The notes under the pieces were generated by a model that saw only the letters and a list, made by a program, of their open reading frames with translations, was not told the DNA's origin and did no database searches. A program made the position numbers and the translations under genes. This document shows, in pieces, positions 17,987 to 26,811 of a stretch of DNA of 64,000 nucleotides. The number at the start of each line of letters is the position of its first letter. Within the stretch, counting starts at the first letter, position 1. This DNA is from Acidovorax delafieldii (GTDB taxonomy: Bacteria > Pseudomonadota > Gammaproteobacteria > Burkholderiales > Burkholderiaceae_C), in NCBI RefSeq assembly GCF_007993815.1, contig NZ_VJWE01000011.1:1302001-1366000 (forward strand), in the 5' to 3' direction.

Positions 17987-18085
17987 GCGGTTCACAAACC
18001 GTCCCTGGCTAGGCGCCTCCGTCGCAGACAGTAGCAACGCTACGGCAAGACGGAGCAACGACGCCAGGGACGGTTTTTGAACCGC
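17987..18085. repeat. Long inverted repeat with conserved core, family E, copy 1
   Basis: Arms of 23 bases (17987-18009 and 18063-18085, beginning GCGGTTCA) match at 22 positions. Between them, read on the minus strand, lie CGTCGTTGC, a GTAGC-GT-TGCTAC-type hairpin, and GCGCCTAG. The same core in the same order occurs at 28731-28783 within unrelated arms. It starts eight bases after the exaC stop. Confidence 0.7.
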
Positions 18086-18092
18086 CACCCCA

Positions 18093-19616
18093 TCAGAAGA
18101 AGCCGAGCTTGTTTTCGCTGTAGCTAACCAGCAGGTTCTTCGTTTGCTGGTAATGGTCCAACATCATCTTGTGCGTCTCACGTCCGATGCCCGACTCCTT
18201 GTAGCCACCAAACGCTGCGTGCGCGGGGTACGCGTGGTAGCAGTTGGTCCACACGCGCCCGGCCTTGATCGCGCGGCCCATGCGGTAGGCCACGTTGCCG
18301 TTGCGGCTCCACACGCCCGCACCCAGGCCGTACAGCGTGTCGTTGGCAATGGCCAGCGCTTCGGCCTCGTCCTTGAAGGTGGTCACGGCCAGCACGGGGC
18401 CGAAGATTTCCTCCTGGAAGATGCGCATCTTGTTGTGGCCCTTGAACAGCGTGGGCTGCACGTAGTAGCCGCCTTCCAGGTCGCCGCCCAGGTGGGCCTG
18501 ACCGCCGCCAGCCAGCACTTCGGCGCCTTCCTGCTTGCCCAGGTCGAGGTAGCTCAGGATCTTGGTGAGCTGTTCCTTCGATGCCTGTGCGCCCATCATG
18601 CTGTCGGTGTCCAGCGGGTTCTGGTGCTTGATGGCGGCCACACGCTTGAGCACGCGCTCCATGAACTTGTCATAGATCGATTCCTGAATGAGTGCGCGCG
18701 ATGGGCAGGTGCAGACCTCGCCCTGGTTGAACGCGAACAGCACCAGGCCTTCCACGGCCTTGTCCAAAAACGCATCGTCCTTGTCCATCACATCGGCAAA
18801 GAAGATGTTGGGGCTCTTGCCGCCCAGCTCCAGCGTGGCGGGGATCAGGTTGTTGGCGGCGGCCTGCGCGATCACGCGGCCGGTGCTGGTGGAGCCGGTG
18901 AACGCTATTTTTGCAATGCGCTTGCTCTGCGCCAGCGGCATGCCCGCCTCACGGCCAAAGCCGTTGACGATGTTGAGCACGCCGGGTGGCAGCAGGTCGG
19001 CAATCATCTCCACCAGGATGAGGATGGAGATGGGGGTGCTTTCTGCGGGTTTGAGCACAACGCAGTTGCCTGCGCCCAGGGCGGGCGCCAGCTTCCAGGC
19101 GGCCATCAGGATGGGGAAGTTCCACGGAATGATCTGGCCCACCACGCCCAGCGGCTCCTGGATGTGGTACGCCACCGTGTTCTCGTCGATGTTGGAGAGG
19201 GCGCCTTCTTGCGCACGCACGCAGCCCGCAAAGTAGCGGAAGTGGTCCACGGTGAGTGGAATGTCGGCGTTCAGCGTCTCGCGGATGGCCTTGCCGTTGT
19301 CCACGGTTTCGGCGTAGGCCAGGCGCTCCAGGTTTTCCTCGATGCGGTTGGCGATCTTGAGCAGGATGTTGGCGCGCGTGGCCGCATCGGCCTTGCCCCA
19401 GCTGTCTGCGGCGGCGTGGGCGGCGTCCAGTGCCAGTTCGATGTCTTCGGCGGTGGAGCGCGCGGCCTGGGTGTAAACCTTGCCGCTCACCGGCGTGATG
19501 ACGTCAAAGTACTGGCCCTTGACGGGGGGCACGAATTTGCCGCCGATGAAGTTGTCGTAACGGGGCTTGTAGGTGATCTTGGCGCCAGCGGCGCCGGGGG
19601 CTGCGTACACGGTCAT
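18093..19616 (-). CDS. exaC: NAD-dependent aldehyde dehydrogenase, ExaC/AldB type
   Basis: Oxidises acetaldehyde and similar short aldehydes to acids. The ATG at 19616 has AGGAG upstream and gives 506 residues, the usual length. [19 protein letters not shown], the catalytic Glu in [11 protein letters not shown], the catalytic Cys in [11 protein letters not shown] (about 301) and the C-terminal [15 protein letters not shown] are all present; the sequence is closest to the ExaC/AcoD/AldB group. It is divergent from an AcoR-like sigma-54 activator and followed by the DUF779 gene. Confidence 0.95.
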   Translation of the reverse strand: MTVYAAPGAAGAKITYKPRYDNFIGGKFVPPVKGQYFDVITPVSGKVYTQAARSTAEDIELALDAAHAAADSWGKADAATRANILLKIANRIEENLERLAYAETVDNGKAIRETLNADIPLTVDHFRYFAGCVRAQEGALSNIDENTVAYHIQEPLGVVGQIIPWNFPILMAAWKLAPALGAGNCVVLKPAESTPISILILVEMIADLLPPGVLNIVNGFGREAGMPLAQSKRIAKIAFTGSTSTGRVIAQAAANNLIPATLELGGKSPNIFFADVMDKDDAFLDKAVEGLVLFAFNQGEVCTCPSRALIQESIYDKFMERVLKRVAAIKHQNPLDTDSMMGAQASKEQLTKILSYLDLGKQEGAEVLAGGGQAHLGGDLEGGYYVQPTLFKGHNKMRIFQEEIFGPVLAVTTFKDEAEALAIANDTLYGLGAGVWSRNGNVAYRMGRAIKAGRVWTNCYHAYPAHAAFGGYKESGIGRETHKMMLDHYQQTKNLLVSYSENKLGFF

Positions 19617-19662
19617 GGTGTTGTCTCCTGCGATGGTTGTGTGCATCGGGCGGTCTCTTTAG

Positions 19663-19701
19663 GCCTGTCCGATGCCAATCCCTTACTCAAAACACATGCC
19701 A
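19663..19701 (-). promoter_or_regulatory. Candidate sigma-54 promoters for exaC
   Basis: Two minus-strand elements resemble TGGCAC-N5-TTGC. TGGCATGTGTTTTGA (19701-19687) matches well but has A in place of the final C. TGGCATCGGACAGGC (19677-19663) keeps the invariant GG and GC at the right spacing but has a poor TT. Either would give a leader of about 35 to 60 bases. A sigma-54 activator is encoded next door, which makes one of them plausible. Confidence 0.45.
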
Positions 19702-19758
19702 GCAGGCCACGGCGCGCGAAGTGTTGATTTCATTGGATTTTTTCGGCAGCCCAGGGCG

Positions 19759-19840
19759 GACACCTGTTGCAGCCGCCCGCATCGCGGTGTGCCGGGCCGC
19801 GACACCTGTCACGAAATGGAACAGTTGGCACACCGCTTGC
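19759..19840 (+). promoter_or_regulatory. Candidate sigma-54 promoter for the activator, with upstream repeats
   Basis: TGGCACACCGCTTGC (19826-19840) fits TGGCAC-N5-TTGC exactly on the plus strand and would start transcription about 75 bases before the regulator. The direct repeats GACACCTGT (19759-19767 and 19801-19809) could be activator-binding sites, shared with the divergent exaC promoter. The whole 312-bp space between the two genes (19617-19928) holds no other gene that I see. Confidence 0.5.
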
Positions 19841-19928
19841 GCCCACACCCTTGCCCCGCGCCGTCGAGCCCGCCATACTGGCCCACACACCACAAGCGGG
19901 CCGCCCTGAGCCCGCACGGAGACAAAGC

Positions 19929-21887
19929 GTGCGCCCCAACACTTCCCCCGTCGCCCTGCGACAGGCTCGCCAGCACCTGCTGGACTCTGGCCAGTGCCCC
20001 AGCGGCCTGGTGGACGAGCGCCTGGCGCGCTCCTGGTCGCGCAGCATGGCGGCCGGCCTGCTGCCCACCGGGCGGCCGCAGGCCATCGACCACCCCAGCA
20101 GCGGCACGCTGCGCCAGGTGCTGGCCAGCAACCCTGAGCTGCTTGCGCATTCGCGGCCGGTGATGGAATACCTGTTCGAGCAAGTGCGCCACAGCCAGAG
20201 CGTGGTGGTGCTGGCCGACCGGCGCGGCATGCTCATGCACACGCTGGGCGATCCGTACTTTGTGGACAAGGCCGAGCGCGTGGCGCTGACCAGCGGTGCC
20301 TCCTGGCACGAGGCCCACCGGGGCACCAATGCCATCGGCACGGCGCTGGCCGAGGCCTGCGCGGTGGAGGTGCACGGCGGCGAGCATTTTCTGGAGCGCA
20401 ACAACTTTCTCACCTGCGCGGCTTCGCCCATCCTGTCGGCCACGGGCGAGTTGCTGGGCATCCTCGACATCTCGGGCGACTACCGCCACGGCCACGCCCA
20501 CACGCTGGGCCTGGTGAGCACGGCCGCCCGCATGATCGAAAACCGCCTGCTGGCGGCCACCTGCAAACGCAACATCCGGCTGCACCTGCACAGCGCGCCC
20601 GAGGGCATTGGCAGCGTGGCCGAGGGCATCGTGGCCGTGTCGGCCGATGGCTGGATCGTGGGCGCCAACCGCGTGGCCCTGGCGCAGCTGGGGCTGCACG
20701 CGGGCGACGTGGGCGCCACCTTGCTGGAGCGGGTGCTGGACGTGCGGCTGGATGAACTGCTCTCGCACCACAAGCGCCGCCCCCAGCAGCCGCAGGCTTT
20801 GCGCACACTGCAAGGCGCCTTGCTGTTTGCCCAGGTGCAGATGGACGCCGCGTGGGTCGCCACCCCCACACGGCCCACCGCTGCGGCGACTGCTGCGCCC
20901 CAGCAAGACGCCCTGGCCCGGCTGGACACCGGCGACGCGCGCTGGCGCGCCGCCGCAGACAAGGCGCGCCGCGTGGTGGGCAAACCGATTGCGGTGCTGG
21001 TGCAGGGCGAGTCGGGCGTGGGCAAGGAGGTGTTTGCGCGCGCGCTGCACGCCAGCGGCCCGCGCCGCGATGCGCCGTTTGTGGCCATCAACTGCGCGGC
21101 GATTCCCGAGCACCTGATCGAATCCGAACTCTTCGGCCATGTGGCCGGTGCCTTCACGGGCGCGCGCAAGGAGGGCCACCTGGGCCGCCTGCGCGAGGCC
21201 CATGGCGGCACGCTGTTTCTCGACGAAATCGGCGACATGCCGCTGGCCCTGCAGACCCGTCTGCTGCGTGTGCTGCAAGAGCGCAGCGTGACGCCCGTGG
21301 GCGCCAGCAAGGCCGTGCCGGTGGACTTTGCGCTGGTCTGCGCCACGCACAACCAGCTCATGCAGGCGGCGGAACAGGGGCGCTTTCGGCAAGACCTGTA
21401 CTACCGCATCAACGGCCTCACGGTGCAGCTGCCCGCACTGCGCGAGCGCAGCGACTTTGTGGCGCTGCTGCAGCGCCTGCTGGCCGACCTGGCCACCGAG
21501 CAGGGCCTGGGTTTTGAGGTGCAGGTGGCGCCCGACCTGCTGGCCCGCCTGGCCGCCTACCCCTGGCCCGGCAACCTGCGCCAGCTGGCCAATGTGCTGC
21601 GCACCGCCTGCGCCATGCTGGCCGAGGGCGAAGACACCCTGGGCTGGGAGCACATGCCCGACGACCTGGTGCAGGCCCTCACGGCGGTGCCCGCCGGTCC
21701 GCGCAGCGATGCTGCAGCGGGCACTGGTGTGGACGGCTTGCCTGCCAGCCTGAGCCTGCAGCAGCTGTCCCAGGCCGCCATCGACCAGGCGCTGCAGGCT
21801 GCGCGCGGCAACATGTCGCAGGCCGCTCGCCAGCTGGGCATCAGCCGCCAGACGCTGTACCGCAAACTGAAGATGCCGGTGGCCTGA
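19929..21887 (+). CDS. acoR: AcoR-type sigma-54-dependent activator
   Basis: The GTG at 19929 is chosen because GGAG lies seven bases upstream; it gives 652 residues. Order of domains: an N-terminal region with a GAF-like sensor (about 80-215), a linker, the AAA+ sigma-54 interaction domain with GESGVGKE (Walker A, about 360), GAFTGA (about 406, contacts sigma-54) and FLDEIGDMP (Walker B), then a Fis-type helix-turn-helix at the C-terminus (NMSQAARQLGISRQTLYRK). It is divergent from exaC and probably activates it in response to an alcohol, aldehyde or acetoin. Confidence 0.92.
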   Translation: MRPNTSPVALRQARQHLLDSGQCPSGLVDERLARSWSRSMAAGLLPTGRPQAIDHPSSGTLRQVLASNPELLAHSRPVMEYLFEQVRHSQSVVVLADRRGMLMHTLGDPYFVDKAERVALTSGASWHEAHRGTNAIGTALAEACAVEVHGGEHFLERNNFLTCAASPILSATGELLGILDISGDYRHGHAHTLGLVSTAARMIENRLLAATCKRNIRLHLHSAPEGIGSVAEGIVAVSADGWIVGANRVALAQLGLHAGDVGATLLERVLDVRLDELLSHHKRRPQQPQALRTLQGALLFAQVQMDAAWVATPTRPTAAATAAPQQDALARLDTGDARWRAAADKARRVVGKPIAVLVQGESGVGKEVFARALHASGPRRDAPFVAINCAAIPEHLIESELFGHVAGAFTGARKEGHLGRLREAHGGTLFLDEIGDMPLALQTRLLRVLQERSVTPVGASKAVPVDFALVCATHNQLMQAAEQGRFRQDLYYRINGLTVQLPALRERSDFVALLQRLLADLATEQGLGFEVQVAPDLLARLAAYPWPGNLRQLANVLRTACAMLAEGEDTLGWEHMPDDLVQALTAVPAGPRSDAAAGTGVDGLPASLSLQQLSQAAIDQALQAARGNMSQAARQLGISRQTLYRKLKMPVA

Positions 21888-21909
21888 GGGTCTGCCGGAC
21901 TTACTGAAT

Positions 21910-21977
21910 TGCTATTCATTTGATAGCTGTTGCGGCATATCGCAATAGCGCTTGTGGCACTTTTGGCTGAATTTTCA
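21910..21977 (+). repeat. Dispersed repeat family A, intergenic copy
   Basis: TTGCTATTCATTTGATAGCT, GGCATATC, AATAGCGCT and CACTTTTGGCTGAA give one of the most complete copies in the window. It lies between the activator gene and the histidine kinase gene, which converge. It contains no open frame of its own. Confidence 0.75.
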
Positions 21978-22029
21978 GTGCGCAGCATGCCCAGGGCGTG
22001 CGCAGGGCACGTCGGGTGGCATCAACCTC

Positions 22030-23418
22030 TCAGGCCTGCCCGCCCCGTGGCAGCACCAGCCGCGCGCGCAGCCCCGCGCCCGGCGTGCTGAACAGCTCCA
22101 GCCGCCCGCCGTGGCTGCGCACCACGCGTTCCACGATGGCCAGGCCCAGCCCCGCGCCCGGCGTGCCCGAGCGTGCCGCGCCATCGCCGCGCGCAAAGGG
22201 CTGGCGGATGCGGTCCAGCTCTGCCGGTGCGATGCCGGGGCCCTGGTCCTGCACCTCCAGCCACACGCCGTCGGCATCCGCCCCCGTGCGCAGCAGCACC
22301 GGCGGCGTGCCGTGGCGCCAGGCGTTTTCCACCAGGTTGTCCAGCGCGCGGCGCAGGGCCTGGGGGCGCACCGGCACGTCGGGCAGCGTGCCCAGCGCCA
22401 GCCGCACGGTGCGCCCATGATCGGCCTGCGCCTCGGCCACGGCCTGGGCCAGGTCGTTGAGCGATGCCGGGGTGGGCACCTCGGCCTCGCCTGCGTTGGA
22501 ACCGACCCGCGCAAACTGCAGGAACTGGCCCACGATGCCGTCCATCTCGTCGATGCTGCGCGCCATGCTCGCGGCCAGGGGGGCATCCACCTGTGCACCG
22601 GCAATCTCCACGCCCAGGCGCAGCTTGGTCAGCGGGGTGCGCAGGTCGTGCGACACACCGGCCAGCATCAGCGCGCGTTCCTGCTCGGCCGCGGCCAGGC
22701 TGTGCGCCATGTGGTTGAAGCTGCGGCCCACGGTGGCGATTTCTTCGGGTCCGTCTTCGGGCAGCGGTGCTGGGGGCTGGCCCTGCGCCAGCTGCCGGGC
22801 CGCCGCTACCACCTGCGCCAGTGGGCGGTTGATGTGCCGCTGCAGCCACCAGGCCCCCAGCAGCGCCAGCAGCATGCTGGCCAGCGTGGCGGCCAGCCAG
22901 GCGCCGGTGAACTCGCGCGTGGGGAACACGCTGGGCAGGTTCAACCAATAGGTCTCTGCCCCCTCCGACCCCTGGTGCACCACACGCAGGGCCAGCACGC
23001 CCGTGCTGTCGCGGCGCCATACGGGTTGCGATGTGTTTGTTGCCGCATCGTCCGCCTCCAGGCGGCGCGACACCGCCTGCACAAACTGCCGCTCCATGGG
23101 CGACAGCAGCGCACGCCGCGCAGCGTTCTCCGCTGCCACCGGTGGGGCCGACCGCACGGCCTGCTGGTTGAAGGCCTCGACAAATGCGGCCCGCTGTGCC
23201 GGGGGCAGCGCCTGCAGCCCTGCGCGCAGCGCGCCCACATTGCGCGCCACGCCATCGGCCACCTGTGCCACGCGGGGCTGAAAGATCATCTGCCGCACCA
23301 GCACGGCCGCCACCAGCTGGCCCAGCACGATGAGCACCGCCATCAGCAGCAGGTTGCGCCCGAGCAGGCTGCGCGGCCACCAGCCCCCGGCGGCCTGGTG
23401 TGTGGCGGAAGGTGTCAT
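22030..23418 (-). CDS. EnvZ-like sensor histidine kinase
   Basis: A 462-residue membrane kinase. Helices at about 19-42 and 160-182 flank a periplasmic domain; HAMP follows. The phospho-acceptor is His about 256 in SHDLRTPLTKLRL, the N box is DNLVENAWRHG, and the G boxes are DQGPGIA and GAGLGLAI. The start overlaps the regulator stop by four bases (ATGA), so the kinase is made from the regulator transcript. The signal sensed is unknown; the EnvZ likeness is in layout, not proof of osmosensing. Confidence 0.93.
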   Translation of the reverse strand: MTPSATHQAAGGWWPRSLLGRNLLLMAVLIVLGQLVAAVLVRQMIFQPRVAQVADGVARNVGALRAGLQALPPAQRAAFVEAFNQQAVRSAPPVAAENAARRALLSPMERQFVQAVSRRLEADDAATNTSQPVWRRDSTGVLALRVVHQGSEGAETYWLNLPSVFPTREFTGAWLAATLASMLLALLGAWWLQRHINRPLAQVVAAARQLAQGQPPAPLPEDGPEEIATVGRSFNHMAHSLAAAEQERALMLAGVSHDLRTPLTKLRLGVEIAGAQVDAPLAASMARSIDEMDGIVGQFLQFARVGSNAGEAEVPTPASLNDLAQAVAEAQADHGRTVRLALGTLPDVPVRPQALRRALDNLVENAWRHGTPPVLLRTGADADGVWLEVQDQGPGIAPAELDRIRQPFARGDGAARSGTPGAGLGLAIVERVVRSHGGRLELFSTPGAGLRARLVLPRGGQA

Positions 23419-24179
23419 GCCTTGCCTCCGCCGCCCGGCGCTGCGCCATCGGGCACGAACACATAGCCCACGCCCCACACGGTGCGGATGTGGCGCGGCT
23501 GGGCAGGGTCGGCCTCGATGAGCTTGCGCAGGCGCATCACCTGCACATCGATGCTGCGGTCGGTGGCCGTGTGGTCGGGGCCATAGGCCAGTGCGATGAG
23601 CCGGTCGCGGCCCAGGGGCCGGTGCGGTTGCTGTGCCAGCGCCTGCAGCAGCGCGAATTCGCCCGTGGTCAGGGGCACGTCTTGCGCCCCTTGGCCGTCC
23701 TCGCCACCGTTGCGCTCCAGCCGGCGCTCGTCCAGCCACAGCGTGAATGCGCCAAACGCGATGTGCCCGCCCGTCTGGCGCGGCCCGGTGTGCGCACCCA
23801 GCAGGCGCTGGCGGCGCACCATGGCCTGGATGCGGGCCAGCAGCTCGCGCGGGTTGAAGGGCTTGGGCAGGTAGTCGTCGGCGCCCATCTCCAGGCCCAC
23901 GATGCGGTCCACGGGGTCTCCCCTGGCCGTGAGCATCAGGATGGGAATGGTCTCGCCCTGCGCGCGCAGGCGGCGGCAGATCGACAGGCCATCCTCGCCC
24001 GGCATCATCACGTCGAGCACCAGCACATCAAAGCGCTCGCGCTGCAGCAGCACATCCAGCGGCCCGGCGCCCTCCACCGTGCGTACGCTGTAGCCCTGGT
24101 CGCTCAGGTAGCGCTGCAGCAGCGCACGCAGGTCGGGTTCGTCATCGGCGACCAGGATCTTGGCCAGGGCTTCCGTCAT
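23415..24179 (-). CDS. OmpR-family response regulator
   Basis: A 254-residue regulator: receiver domain with the acidic pair ADDEPD (about 11-16), phospho-acceptor Asp56 in VLDVMMPGEDG and the conserved Lys in LPKPFNPREL, then a winged-helix DNA-binding domain ending RTVWGVGYVF. It partners the overlapping kinase gene. A cluster of TGTCAT/ATGACA words with 10-bp spacing lies about 100 bp upstream and may be its own binding site. Confidence 0.94.
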   Translation of the reverse strand: MTEALAKILVADDEPDLRALLQRYLSDQGYSVRTVEGAGPLDVLLQRERFDVLVLDVMMPGEDGLSICRRLRAQGETIPILMLTARGDPVDRIVGLEMGADDYLPKPFNPRELLARIQAMVRRQRLLGAHTGPRQTGGHIAFGAFTLWLDERRLERNGGEDGQGAQDVPLTTGEFALLQALAQQPHRPLGRDRLIALAYGPDHTATDRSIDVQVMRLRKLIEADPAQPRHIRTVWGVGYVFVPDGAAPGGGGKA

Positions 24180-24280
24180 GGGGCGGTGTGTGGGTGTGGC
24201 AGCGGGTGGGTGCAGCCAAGGCTGCGTGCCAATGGTAGGGCCGAAAACACCGGGTGCCAGCGCGGGCAGGTGCTCCGGTG

Positions 24281-24327
24281 CATGACAACGCATGACACGT
24301 GCCGGTGGTTTGTCATGCTTTGTCATA
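24281..24327. promoter_or_regulatory. Probable response-regulator binding cluster
   Basis: CATGACA occurs at 24281 and 24291, and TGTCATG and TGTCATA at 24311 and 24321. The two pairs face each other and each pair is spaced exactly 10 bp, one helical turn, as OmpR-family proteins prefer. It lies between the regulator gene and the divergent exported-protein gene, so it could control either or both. Confidence 0.55.
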
Positions 24328-24436
24328 CATCGTGCATCGGGCGCCACAACTGGCTCATACCTGGTGGCCATAGTTCAGGCCAGAGCAGCACCCTGCTGCT
24401 CTGCACCCCCTGTTCTGTTGCAAGGAGCCGACCGCC

Positions 24437-25009
24437 ATGTTCCCTTCCGTCCCGACACCGACCGCCCCCGTTGCCACTTACCGCGCCATGCTGCTGGCCG
24501 CCTTGGCCGTGGCGGCACTGTTGCTTCTGGTAGCCAACGATGCCAACGCACGCAGCCGCCACACGGTGGAGCACAACGCCGACGGCAGCACCACCGCCCG
24601 CACCGGCGTGGTCCGCGCAGCGCCGGGCGGTGGGGGCGTGCTGCGCGGCCGCAGCGTGTCCACCGACGGCCAGGGCCACGGCAGTGTGCGCAGCGGCGCT
24701 GCCGTGGTGGGCCCCAACGGCGCCATGGCGGTGCGCCAGGGCCAGAGCGCAAGGAATGCCGATGGCACGGCCAGCCACAGCAGCACCTTGGCCGCACAGG
24801 GCGACCGGGGCACGCTGCAGAGCACGGGCGCCGCCACGCGCAGCGCTGACGGCAGCGTGACCCAGGGCCGCACCACCACGGCCACCAGCGCAGCCACCGG
24901 CAACAGCGTGCAGACCAGCAGCTCGTACACCGCAGACACCGGCCGCACCCGCAGCGCCAGCTGCTTTGACTCCAGCGGCGCCCCGATGGCCTGCCCTGCG
25001 CGGCCCTGA
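24437..25009 (+). CDS. Secreted low-complexity Ser/Thr/Gly-rich protein
   Basis: A 190-residue protein with AGGAG upstream. After a hydrophobic signal segment (about 18-35, ending ANA) the sequence is polar, made of loose repeats of about 15 to 20 residues centred on DGS/DGT or NGA (HNADGSTTAR, STDGQGHGS, NADGTASHSS, RSADGSVTQG). The pattern suggests a repetitive beta structure outside the inner membrane. Two Cys sit near the C-terminus. Function unknown. It is divergent from the OmpR/EnvZ-like pair and upstream of an esterase gene, which may share its transcript. Confidence 0.7.
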   Translation: MFPSVPTPTAPVATYRAMLLAALAVAALLLLVANDANARSRHTVEHNADGSTTARTGVVRAAPGGGGVLRGRSVSTDGQGHGSVRSGAAVVGPNGAMAVRQGQSARNADGTASHSSTLAAQGDRGTLQSTGAATRSADGSVTQGRTTTATSAATGNSVQTSSSYTADTGRTRSASCFDSSGAPMACPARP

Positions 25010-25046
25010 TCCATTACCTTCCATTCATTGAGCCAGGAGATCCCGC

Positions 25047-26027
25047 ATGTCCCGTCCTTCCACCCCGCTCTCCGCGTTCGCCTCCCTGCGCACAGGCCTG
25101 GGCGCAGCGCTGTGTGCGCTCGCCGCTGTGCTGACCCCACCCGCCCACGCCCAGCTGCGGGGGCTGGGGCCTTTCGCGCAGGTGCGCGACACCGCTGCGG
25201 CCTTGCCCGCCGGTGTGCAGCGCGTGGCCGATGTGCCCTATGGTGCGGACCCGCTGCAGCGCATGGATGTCTACCTGCCCGCCGCTGGCGGTGCCGCCAG
25301 CAGCGCTGCGGTGGCCAGCGGCACACGCGCGCCGGTGATCTTCATGGTGCATGGCGGCGCCTGGTGTACGGGCGACAAGGCCATGTCCCGCGTGGTGCAG
25401 GAGAAGGTGGCGCGCTGGGTGCCCCAGGGCTTTGTGTTCATCTCGGTGAACTACCGCCTGTACCCCGCCGTGAACGTGCTGCAGGAGGCGCAGGACGTGG
25501 CCATGGCACTGGCCGCCGCCCAAAGCCGCGCCGCCAGCTGGGGCGCCGATGCATCGCGGTTCATCCTGATGGGGCATTCAGCGGGCGCGCACCTGGTGTC
25601 GCTCATCAATGCGTCGCCCACCCTGGCCCAGCGCGAGGGGGCCTGGCCCTGGCTGGGCACGGTGTCGCTGGACAGCGCGGCGCTCAATGTGCCGGTGGTG
25701 ATGACCGCGCCGCACTACCCGTTCTATGACGAGGTGATGGGTGCCAACCCGTTGTTCTGGGCCGCAGTGTCGCCGTACCACGCACTGTCGGGGCCGGTGC
25801 CGCCGTTCCAGTTCGTGTGCTCCACCGAGCGCCCCGACCACCCCTGCCTGCAGGCCCAGGGCATGGCCCGCCGCGTGCGCGACCTGGGCGGCCGTGCCGA
25901 GGTGCTGCCGCAGGAGCTGACCCACGGCGAGATCAACGCGCAGCTGGGCCTGGAGAGCGCCTACACGCGGGCCGTGGAGACCTTCATGGCCTCGCTGGAT
26001 GCGGTGGTGGCGCAGCGGCTCAAGTAG
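25047..26027 (+). CDS. Exported alpha/beta hydrolase (esterase/lipase type)
   Basis: A 326-residue protein with a signal peptide ending PPAHAQ (about 36). HGGAW (oxyanion hole, about 101) and GHSAGAH (nucleophilic Ser, about 178) mark the BD-FAE/hormone-sensitive-lipase-like group, and ELTHGEIN near the C-terminus probably holds the catalytic His. It should cleave small esters in the periplasm. AGGAG precedes the ATG; the secreted protein gene ends 37 bp upstream. Confidence 0.85.
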   Translation: MSRPSTPLSAFASLRTGLGAALCALAAVLTPPAHAQLRGLGPFAQVRDTAAALPAGVQRVADVPYGADPLQRMDVYLPAAGGAASSAAVASGTRAPVIFMVHGGAWCTGDKAMSRVVQEKVARWVPQGFVFISVNYRLYPAVNVLQEAQDVAMALAAAQSRAASWGADASRFILMGHSAGAHLVSLINASPTLAQREGAWPWLGTVSLDSAALNVPVVMTAPHYPFYDEVMGANPLFWAAVSPYHALSGPVPPFQFVCSTERPDHPCLQAQGMARRVRDLGGRAEVLPQELTHGEINAQLGLESAYTRAVETFMASLDAVVAQRLK

Positions 26028-26033
26028 TTGCGT

Positions 26034-26735
26034 TCAGTCCGCTTGCACGGCCCGCCGCAGCGCGGCACGGGCCAGCAGGCGGGTGGAGTCCAGCGTGGGC
26101 AGCGGGGAGTTGGCGTCGCTCAGGATCAGCGGGATCTCGGTGCAGCCCAGCACCACGGCATCGCAGCCGTCCTCGCGCTGCATGCGTGCGATGATCTGCT
26201 GGAACATGGCCACGCCCTCGGGGCGGATGATGCCGGGCACCAGTTCGTCCATGATGATGCGGTTGATCTCGCTGCGCTCGGCCTCGGTGGGGCGCACCCA
26301 TTGCAGGCCCCGGGCCTGCAGCGCGTCGGGGTACACGCTGCTGTCCACCAGCCAGCGTGTGCCGGTGAGCGCCAGGCGCCGGTGGCCGCGCGCTGCCGCC
26401 TCGGCCGCCACCACCTCGGCAATGTGCAGCCAGGGCAGCGGCGAATGGGGCAGGACCCGGTCCATCGCCTGGTGGATGGTGTTGTCGGGGCAGATCAGAA
26501 AATCTGCGCCTGCACGCGCCAGCTTGTGGGCGGAGGCCAGCATCAGGTCGGCCACGCCTTGCAGGTCATGCCGGTCCAGGCAGTCTACATAGTCGGCCAG
26601 CGACGGCGTGTGCAGCGTCACCTCGGGGTGCGCATGCGGGCGGCCCAGCAATGCGGCGCCTTCGGCGCACAGGGTGCGGTAACACAGGGCGGCCCCTTCG
26701 GCGGAGCAGCCCACGATGCCGATGTGTTGGGGCAT
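26034..26735 (-). CDS. Aspartate/glutamate racemase family protein
   Basis: A 233-residue protein starting MPQHIGIVGCSAEG. The two-cysteine racemase pattern is present: CPDNTIHQ (about 78) and LGCTEIP (about 193), each Cys acting as acid/base on one face of the amino acid. It is like the YgeA/RacX group, for which the substrate varies. It converges with the esterase gene, the stops being only six bp apart. Confidence 0.87.
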   Translation of the reverse strand: MPQHIGIVGCSAEGAALCYRTLCAEGAALLGRPHAHPEVTLHTPSLADYVDCLDRHDLQGVADLMLASAHKLARAGADFLICPDNTIHQAMDRVLPHSPLPWLHIAEVVAAEAAARGHRRLALTGTRWLVDSSVYPDALQARGLQWVRPTEAERSEINRIIMDELVPGIIRPEGVAMFQQIIARMQREDGCDAVVLGCTEIPLILSDANSPLPTLDSTRLLARAALRRAVQAD

Positions 26736-26811
26736 GACGGTGGTCCAGAGCGGTTGCAAAGCCCCATTATTGCCACCACGCTGCCGCGGCTTGGCCCTGC
26801 CTCTGTGCCGG

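Noticed and set aside
19809-21653. A 614-residue open frame opposite the sigma-54 activator.
   Set aside because: Antisense to a gene with clear AAA+ motifs; composition is that of a shadow frame.
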